Shown here: positions 58,246-64,000 of the stretch, in pieces
Layout of the letters: each line of letters begins with the position of its first letter
Position numbering within the stretch: position 1 is the first letter of the stretch
Assembly (NCBI GenBank): GCA_947500035.1
Contig: CANMQP010000005.1
Span: 434,001 to 498,000 of the forward strand
Direction of reading: 5' to 3'
Source of the DNA: an uncultured Kiloniellaceae bacterium
Lineage (GTDB): Bacteria; Pseudomonadota; Alphaproteobacteria; Kiloniellales; Kiloniellaceae
DNA: 64,000 bases
Translations under genes and position numbers: made by a program
Notes under the pieces: generated by a model
Database searches by the model: none
What the model saw: the letters and a program-made list of their open reading frames with translations, nothing else
Told to the model about the DNA's origin: nothing

Positions 58246-61200
58246 ATGTCACATTCCGATTTCGTACATCTTCGAGTCCATTCCGCCTATTCGCTCTCCG
58301 AGGGAGCGATCAAGGTCAAGGATCTGATCACACTCTGCCAAAAGCACGGGATGCCTGCGGCGGCGATCACCGACAGCAGCAACCTTTTCGGCACACTTGA
58401 ATATGCCTTTTCGGCCAAGGGGGCGGGCCTGCAGCCCATCATCGGCTGCCAGCTGGCGATCAGCCGCAGTGACGTCGATGTGCGAACCGCGGTACGGCCG
58501 GAGCCGGATCAACTGCCGTTGCTGGTTCAGAACGAGACCGGTTACCTGAACCTGATGAAACTGGTCTCCAAGGCCTTCCTTGAGACCGAACCGGGGCATA
58601 CGCCGCAGATTGACGTGGAGAGCCTCGCGGCGCATTCGCAAGGGCTGTTGGCCCTCAGCGGCGGCCCGGCAGGCGCCGTGGGACGGCTCTTGAATGCGGG
58701 CCGCAATCAGGAAGCCGAGGACGAGCTGCTCCGTCTGTCGCAGATCTTCGCCGGGCGGTTCTATGTGGAGATCATGCGGCACGACCTGCCCGAAGAGCAT
58801 GCCATTGAAGAGCGCCTGATCGATCTGGCTTACAGCCTCGATTTGCCCCTGGTCGCGACCAACGACGTGTTCTTCGCCGATGAGGGCATGTACCGGGCGC
58901 ACGATGCCCTGATCTGTATCGCCGAGGGGGCTTATGTCTCGCAGGACGAGCGCCGGCGGCTTACGGTCCAACATCGTTTCAAGAGCGCCAAGGAGATGCG
59001 GGCGCTCTTTGCGGATCTGCCGGAAGCCATCGACAACACGCTGGTGATTGCGCGCCGCTGTTCCTATTTCCCCGACTTCGTTGCGCCGATTTTGCCGGCC
59101 TATACGACGGAGGCAGGCCGGACCGAGGCCGAAGAGCTGCGTGCGCAATCCGAGCAGGGGCTGGAGGACCGTCTCCAGACCCAGGTCTTTACCGAGGATA
59201 TGGACGACGCCGCACGTGAAGAGGTCGGTGCGCAATACAGGAAGCGTCTGGATTACGAACTCGGCGTGATCGAGCAGATGGGCTTTCCCGGCTACTTCCT
59301 GATCGTTGCCGATTTCATTCAGTGGTCGAAGGGGCAGGGGATCCCGGTCGGTCCCGGCCGTGGCTCCGGCGCGGGCTCCGTGGTGGCCTGGGCCCTGACC
59401 ATTACCGATTTGGATCCTTTACGCTGGGGACTGCTGTTCGAGCGCTTCCTCAACCCAGAACGCGTGTCCATGCCTGACTTCGATGTGGATTTCTGTCAGG
59501 ACCGGCGTGATGAGGTGATCAGGTACGTACAGGACAAGTACGGACACGACCGGGTCGCCCAGATCATCACCTTCGGAAAGCTCCAGGCCCGGGCCGCGCT
59601 GCGCGACGTTGGGCGGGTCCTGCAAATGCCCTATCCGCAGGTCGACCGGATCAGCAAGCTGGTTCCGAACAATCCGGCAAACCCGGTGACCCTGCAGGAG
59701 GCCATCGACGGCGAACCGCAGCTGCGCGACATGCGCCGCGACGACGAGACCGTGGCCCGTTTGCTTGATACGGCTCTGAAGATCGAGGGCCTCTACCGCC
59801 ACGCCTCGACCCACGCCGCGGGTGTGGTGATCGGCGACCGCCCGCTGGACGAGCTGGTGCCGCTCTACCGCGATCCGCGCTCGGACATGCCGGTCACCCA
59901 GTTCAATATGAAGTTCGTCGAGCAGGCTGGCTTGGTGAAGTTTGACTTTCTGGGCCTGAAAACCCTCACGGTCCTGCAAAAGGCCTGTGAGTTTATCGTC
60001 CGCAACGGCGGTGAGATCGATCTCGAGACCATCCCGCTGGATGACAAGCGCTCCTTCGACATGCTCAGCCGGGGCGATACGGTCGGCGTGTTCCAGCTGG
60101 AATCCTCGGGCATGCGCGACGTGCTCAAGCGTCTGCAGCCGGACCGCTTCGAGGACATTATCGCTGTCGTGGCGCTCTATCGCCCCGGTCCGATGGACAA
60201 CATTCCCAGCTACATCCGGCGTAAACACGGCCAGGAAGAGCCCGATTACCTTCATCCAACGCTTGAAGGCATCCTGAAAGAGACCTACGGCATCATGATC
60301 TACCAGGAACAGGTCATGCAGATTGCCCAGGTGCTCTCGGGCTATTCCCTTGGCAGCGCCGATCTGCTGCGCCGGGCCATGGGCAAGAAGATCAAGGCCG
60401 AGATGGAGGCGCAGCGGAAGATCTTCAACGAAGGTGCGGTCAAGAATGACGTCAACGCCGAGAAGGCAGACGAGATCTTCGATCAGGTGAATAAGTTCGC
60501 CGGCTACGGCTTCAATAAGAGCCACGCCGCCGCTTATGCCCTGGTGGCCTATCAAACCGCCTACCTCAAGGCGAATTACCCGGTGGAGTTCTTGGCCGCC
60601 TCCATGACCTACGATATGAACAACACCGATAAGCTCAATGTTTTCAGGCAGGAACTGAGCCGCCTTAAGATTCCGCTGCTGGCGCCGGACCTCAACCGCT
60701 CCAACGCGGACTTCAACGTCGAGATCATGGAAGACGGCAAAAAAGCGGTGCGCTATGCCTTGGCGGCGGTCAAGAACGTCGGCGGTGCCGCCATGCAGAG
60801 CGTGGTTGCCGAGCGGGAGGCTTCCGGCAGCTTCCAGGATATTGCGGACTTCGCCAACCGGGTCGACTGCAAGGCCGTGAATAAGCGGCAGATCGAAAAC
60901 CTGGCCTCGGCGGGCGGTTTCGACTCAATTCTGGCCAACCGCCAGAAGGTTTATGCTGGTGCGGACACCATTATGCGCAATGCGGTGGTTGCGGCCAGCG
61001 AACGGGAGAGCGCTCAGGTCAGTCTCTTCGGCGATGGTGCTGCCGCAGCGGTTAACGCTTTGACCCTGCCAAATGTCCCCGACTGGCCGGAAATGGAGCG
61101 GCTGAAGCGTGAATTCGAGGCCATCGGCTTTTATCTCTCGGCTCATCCGCTGGACGCCTACAAGAAGGTTCTGGAGCGCTTGCGGACCAAGACGGCGGTC

Positions 61201-61719
61201 GAGCTCATGGTTCAGGCGAAACGGCGGGATTCCGGGATTCTGCGCATGGCGGGGATCGTGATCGGCAAGCAGGAGCGGGTCTCGCAGCGGGGCAACCGCT
61301 TTGCCTTCGTGACGCTCTCCGATGCGACCGGTGTGATTGAAGTCATGCTGTTTTCCGAGATTCTTCAGGCATCACGTGAGTTGCTGGAGTCCGGTGAACC
61401 GCTTTTGGTGACCGTCACCGCCGACGCGCGCGAGGGTGAAGATCCCCGGTTTATGGGGCAGGCCATACGCCTGCTCGACGAGGCCGCGGCCCAAACGGAT
61501 GCTGGCTTAAAACTATACATGAACGATAATAAGCCCTTGGAAAACCTGAAATCGATCCTGGAGCGAGAGGCGGCGCGCGGCAAGGGCCGGGTGTCTCTGG
61601 TTCTTGATCTGGAAGATGGCCAGGAGCTTGAGGTCGAACTGCCCGGTGCCTATCAGATCTCGCCGCTCGTCCGGCAGGCGATCAAGGCGATCCCCGGTCT
61701 GATTGTCGAGGATGTCTGA
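58246..61719 (+). CDS. dnaE: DNA polymerase III alpha subunit
   Basis: 1157 residues, replicative DnaE type. N-terminal PHP domain (FVHLRVHSAYSLSEGAIKVKDL; about 1-280), polymerase palm with the catalytic aspartates in MPDFDVDFCQDRRDEVI and in GPGRGSGAGSVVAWAL, fingers and the ERGIMIYQEQVMQIAQ-like stretch, helix-hairpin-helix region, then the OB domain (about 990-1090). Follows lolD by 120 bases. Confidence 0.97.
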   Translation: MSHSDFVHLRVHSAYSLSEGAIKVKDLITLCQKHGMPAAAITDSSNLFGTLEYAFSAKGAGLQPIIGCQLAISRSDVDVRTAVRPEPDQLPLLVQNETGYLNLMKLVSKAFLETEPGHTPQIDVESLAAHSQGLLALSGGPAGAVGRLLNAGRNQEAEDELLRLSQIFAGRFYVEIMRHDLPEEHAIEERLIDLAYSLDLPLVATNDVFFADEGMYRAHDALICIAEGAYVSQDERRRLTVQHRFKSAKEMRALFADLPEAIDNTLVIARRCSYFPDFVAPILPAYTTEAGRTEAEELRAQSEQGLEDRLQTQVFTEDMDDAAREEVGAQYRKRLDYELGVIEQMGFPGYFLIVADFIQWSKGQGIPVGPGRGSGAGSVVAWALTITDLDPLRWGLLFERFLNPERVSMPDFDVDFCQDRRDEVIRYVQDKYGHDRVAQIITFGKLQARAALRDVGRVLQMPYPQVDRISKLVPNNPANPVTLQEAIDGEPQLRDMRRDDETVARLLDTALKIEGLYRHASTHAAGVVIGDRPLDELVPLYRDPRSDMPVTQFNMKFVEQAGLVKFDFLGLKTLTVLQKACEFIVRNGGEIDLETIPLDDKRSFDMLSRGDTVGVFQLESSGMRDVLKRLQPDRFEDIIAVVALYRPGPMDNIPSYIRRKHGQEEPDYLHPTLEGILKETYGIMIYQEQVMQIAQVLSGYSLGSADLLRRAMGKKIKAEMEAQRKIFNEGAVKNDVNAEKADEIFDQVNKFAGYGFNKSHAAAYALVAYQTAYLKANYPVEFLAASMTYDMNNTDKLNVFRQELSRLKIPLLAPDLNRSNADFNVEIMEDGKKAVRYALAAVKNVGGAAMQSVVAEREASGSFQDIADFANRVDCKAVNKRQIENLASAGGFDSILANRQKVYAGADTIMRNAVVAASERESAQVSLFGDGAAAAVNALTLPNVPDWPEMERLKREFEAIGFYLSAHPLDAYKKVLERLRTKTAVELMVQAKRRDSGILRMAGIVIGKQERVSQRGNRFAFVTLSDATGVIEVMLFSEILQASRELLESGEPLLVTVTADAREGEDPRFMGQAIRLLDEAAAQTDAGLKLYMNDNKPLENLKSILEREAARGKGRVSLVLDLEDGQELEVELPGAYQISPLVRQAIKAIPGLIVEDV

Positions 61720-61865
61720 CGGGGCGGTGCTGCCGCCGCTTCAGGGCGTCTCTAGGCCGGGTTTTTGGGGATCGGGTGCGATTGCCGGTATAGGGCCTGT
61801 TGAGGTTCAGTATGCCGCCGGGGTTGACCAGAGCTAAATCGAGATTAGGAGCGAGGCGGCAGAAC

Positions 61866-61907
61866 ATGTTGGGCATATTCAACAACGAGCGACGCGAACT
61901 CGCTTAA
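61866..61907 (+). other. Possible 13-codon leader reading frame
   Basis: ATG, 13 codons (MLGIFNNERRELA) and TAA, with aggcgg about seven bases upstream. It ends 24 bases before the nested palindrome, the spacing expected of a translated leader in attenuation. It could equally be chance. Confidence 0.2.
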
Positions 61908-61930
61908 GCTCTGATCAATCCTTCCAGGAC

Positions 61931-62024
61931 GGGTCATACTTTATCAGCTGCCGCGTCGCGAGTGCCTTGTGTGGGACCTACCACACGGCGCCACTCGCTC
62001 CTAACCGATGATAAAATATGACCC
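61931..62024. repeat. Nested 94-bp palindrome
   Basis: Outer arms gggtcatactttatca (61931-61946) and tgataaaatatgaccc (62009-62024) are complementary at 15 of 16 positions. Inside, gcgagtg (61958-61964) pairs with cactcgc (61992-61998), and gtgtgg (61969-61974) with ccacac (61981-61986), around a 6-base loop. No T-run follows. It resembles either a small mobile-element remnant with terminal repeats or a rod-like RNA. Confidence 0.85.
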
Positions 62025-62071
62025 GCCACGACGACATCCTGAACCTCAACAGGTCCCAACCCGAATTTCAC

Positions 62072-62100
62072 TTGCAATTGGCCGTCTACGGAGCTATCAC
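62072..62100 (+). promoter_or_regulatory. Candidate sigma-70 promoter of rpsB
   Basis: TTGCAA, 17-base spacer, TATCAC. Transcription would start near 62107, leaving a leader of about 115 bases that contains tccggatcatccgga, a possible site for S2 autoregulation. Confidence 0.45.
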
Positions 62101-62221
62101 CCCGCTCAACAGTAACACACACGTGGGTTTTGCGGCGGCTGGGGAGACATCCCGGTCTTCGGTCTGGTGTCCGGATCATCCGGATAAGCAGCCCACGGAG
62201 GTTAAACCGGAGAAAGTTTTT

Positions 62222-63136
62222 ATGGCGCTTCCCACATTCACGATGCGTCAGCTGCTCGAAGCTGGCGTCCACTTTGGTCACACGACCCGCCGTTGGAATC
62301 CTAAGATGGCTCCGTACATCTTTGGCGAAAGAAACGGCATTCACATCATCGATCTTGAACAGACCGTTCCTTTGCTGCACCGGGGCCTTGCCTTTGTGCG
62401 CGAAGTGGTTGCCGGTGGCGGCCGGGTGCTCTTCGTCGGCACCAAACGCCAGGCAAGCGAGCGTGTTGCCGATACCGCAAAGCGTTGCGGCCAGTATTAC
62501 GTGAACCACCGCTGGCTCGGCGGCATGCTCACCAACTGGAAGACCATTTCCCTCTCGATCCGCCGTCTGCGCGACGTGGAAACCCGTCTGGTGGAAGATC
62601 AGACCGGTCTGACCAAGAAAGAGCTCCTGAACCTGACCCGTGAGCGCGACAAGCTGGAGCGTGCGCTGGGCGGCATTAAGGAAATGGGCGGCCTTCCCGA
62701 CGTGATCGTCGTGATCGACACCAACAAGGAACACATCGCAATCGCCGAAGCCAACACCCTGAACATTCCGGTTGTCGGTATCCTCGATTCGAACTCAAGC
62801 CCGGACAACATCACCTACCCGATCCCGGGTAACGACGATGCGATCCGCGCAATCAGCCTCTACTGCGACCTGATGGCCGAGAGCGTGCTCGACGGCATTC
62901 AGCAGGAACTGACCGCGAGCGGTACCGACATCGGTGCTGCCGAGGACGCACCTGTTGAAACCCTGCCCGAGACTCCTGCTGAGGCCTCTGCTTCTGAGGC
63001 CCCGGCGGCTGAAGCTGCTGCGGCAACTGAAGCGGCGCCGGCCGAAGCAGCGCCTGCTGCCGATGCTCCGGCTGCTGACGCGGCTCCCGCAGAAGCGGAA
63101 GCAAAGGCTGAAACAGAGCAGGCCGTCCAGGCGTAA
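62222..63136 (+). CDS. rpsB: 30S ribosomal protein S2
   Basis: 304 residues from ATG 62222, with ggagaa upstream and the standard start [20 protein letters not shown]; the open frame upstream to 62018 is not coding. S2 signatures: [26 protein letters not shown] and [14 protein letters not shown], and [15 protein letters not shown]. The usual S2 has 240-260 residues. Here about 60 extra C-terminal residues are almost only Ala, Glu, Pro and Asp ([20 protein letters not shown] and onward). Confidence 0.97.
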   Translation: MALPTFTMRQLLEAGVHFGHTTRRWNPKMAPYIFGERNGIHIIDLEQTVPLLHRGLAFVREVVAGGGRVLFVGTKRQASERVADTAKRCGQYYVNHRWLGGMLTNWKTISLSIRRLRDVETRLVEDQTGLTKKELLNLTRERDKLERALGGIKEMGGLPDVIVVIDTNKEHIAIAEANTLNIPVVGILDSNSSPDNITYPIPGNDDAIRAISLYCDLMAESVLDGIQQELTASGTDIGAAEDAPVETLPETPAEASASEAPAAEAAAATEAAPAEAAPAADAPAADAAPAEAEAKAETEQAVQA

Positions 63137-63159
63137 CCGCTCTGCCACCGCTAAGTTCC

Positions 63160-63188
63160 GAACGGCGGCATTAAGCCGCCGTTCTTTT
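63160..63188 (+). terminator. Terminator or attenuator between rpsB and tsf
   Basis: gaacggcggc (63160-63169) pairs perfectly with gccgccgttc (63175-63184) over a 5-base loop, followed by TTTT. Partial read-through would explain co-transcription of rpsB and tsf with a lower tsf level, as known in E. coli. Confidence 0.85.
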
Positions 63189-63231
63189 AAAACCAGCACG
63201 TTTCACACTGTTATTCGGAAAGACGATCACC

Positions 63232-64000
63232 ATGACCCAGATTACCGCAGCGCTCGTGAAAGAACTGCGCGAGTCGTCAGGCGCCGGCATGATGGACTGC
63301 AAAAAGGCTCTGACCGAGACGGGCGGCGACTTGGATGCCGCCGTCGATTGGCTTCGTAAAAAAGGTTTGGCTGCTGCTGCCAAGAAGGCTGGCCGCGTCG
63401 CGGCGGAAGGCCTTGTGGGTGTGTCCTCCCAGGGCACCAGCGGCGCTGTCGTTGAAGTCAACGCTGAGACCGACTTCGTGGCCCGCAACGATGATTTTCA
63501 GGGCTTCGTCAGCAACACGGCGACCCTCGCACTGGACGCTCAGGGTGATATGGACAAGCTGCTTTCGGCAAGCTATCCCGGCACCGGCGCGGCGCTGTCG
63601 GACCAGTTGACCACCATGATCGCGACCATCGGCGAAAACATGTCCGTCCGCCGGACGGCTCAATTCTCGGTCGAAAGCGGTGTCGTATCCTCTTATGTTC
63701 ACAACCAGATCGCACCGGGCCTCGGTAAGATCGGTGTTCTGGTGGCCCTCGAATCCAGCGGTGACGCCGACAAACTGGCCGCCCTCGGTAAACAGCTGGC
63801 CATGCATGTTGCTGCAGCCCATCCGACGGCTCTGGATAAAGATGACGTCGATGCCTCGTCCCTGGACAGGGAGCGCGAGGTGCTGAGCGAGCAGGCCCGT
63901 GCCAGCGGCAAACCGGAAGAGATCATTGCCAAGATGGTCGAAGGCCGTCTTCGGAAGTACTACGAGGAGGTTTGCCTCCTGGAGCAGACCTACGTGATCG
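63232..64000 (+). CDS. tsf: Elongation factor Ts, N-terminal part
   Basis: Cut by the right window edge after 256 codons of an expected about 300. Starts at ATG 63232 with the N-terminal [25 protein letters not shown]-type module, followed by the EF-Tu-contacting [10 protein letters not shown]-Ts recycles EF-Tu by releasing GDP. Usual partner of rpsB. Confidence 0.96.
   Translation, partial: MTQITAALVKELRESSGAGMMDCKKALTETGGDLDAAVDWLRKKGLAAAAKKAGRVAAEGLVGVSSQGTSGAVVEVNAETDFVARNDDFQGFVSNTATLALDAQGDMDKLLSASYPGTGAALSDQLTTMIATIGENMSVRRTAQFSVESGVVSSYVHNQIAPGLGKIGVLVALESSGDADKLAALGKQLAMHVAAAHPTALDKDDVDASSLDREREVLSEQARASGKPEEIIAKMVEGRLRKYYEEVCLLEQTYVI

Larger units (their letters stand above)
61720..62221. 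other. 502-base gap between dnaE and rpsB with structured DNA
   Basis: Contains a possible 13-codon leader reading frame at 61866-61907, the nested palindrome at 61931-62024, and a promoter for rpsB at 62072-62100. No protein gene of normal size fits. Confidence 0.6.

Overview
The window is high-GC DNA of an alphaproteobacterium, most likely a Rhodospirillales/Kiloniellales-type lineage. This is inferred from gene order and families: trigger factor-clpP-clpX-lon-hupB-tRNA-nuoA to nuoN-birA-coaX-rnj-mce-DUF1467-proS-lolC-lolD-dnaE-rpsB-tsf is the alphaproteobacterial core layout, with short 439-residue ProRS, a mitochondrial-like 687-residue NuoG and ribonuclease J. No transposase, prophage, CRISPR array or pseudogene was seen.

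Bases 1-9350 are accessory metabolism. They hold the end of a glutamate symporter gene, a LysR regulator divergent from a complete TRAP transporter (dctP, dctQ, dctM), an N-acyl-D-amino-acid deacylase, a secreted NHL-repeat protein, a PLP-dependent decarboxylase, and a small membrane protein on the opposite strand. The layout suggests uptake and breakdown of an acylated or D-amino acid. Bases 9460-13230 (minus strand) carry a YadGH-like ABC exporter and topoisomerase IV subunit ParE. Bases 13300-17660 mix small genes (YciA thioesterase, a secreted protein, a 54-residue zinc-ribbon protein, a GDSL esterase with a PEP-CTERM sorting tail, an Hpt protein) with unusually long, hairpin-rich non-coding stretches.

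Bases 17784-21100 (minus strand) are nitrogen control: aminotransferase, glnB (PII) and glnA. A good sigma-54 promoter lies upstream of glnB and a terminator-like hairpin between glnB and glnA. After tRNA-His come a Sel1/SPOR protein, an HpcH/HpaI aldolase and the NAD(P)HX repair enzyme. tRNA-Leu precedes the proteostasis block tig-clpP-clpX-lon and hupB. tRNA-Val and tRNA-Asp follow.

Bases 35024-49341 are the complete 14-gene complex I operon with tight or overlapping junctions and no inserted genes. It runs on into birA, coaX, rnj and mce. The last block holds a secreted protein of unknown function, proS, the lipoprotein-release transporter lolCD, dnaE, rpsB and the start of tsf, which is cut by the window edge.

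The least explained features are non-coding: a nested palindrome between dnaE and rpsB, an orphan minus-strand terminator upstream of proS, a 14-bp tandem repeat grown from the coaX stop codon, a large hairpin in the clpP leader, and the structured DNA around the zinc-ribbon and PEP-CTERM genes.
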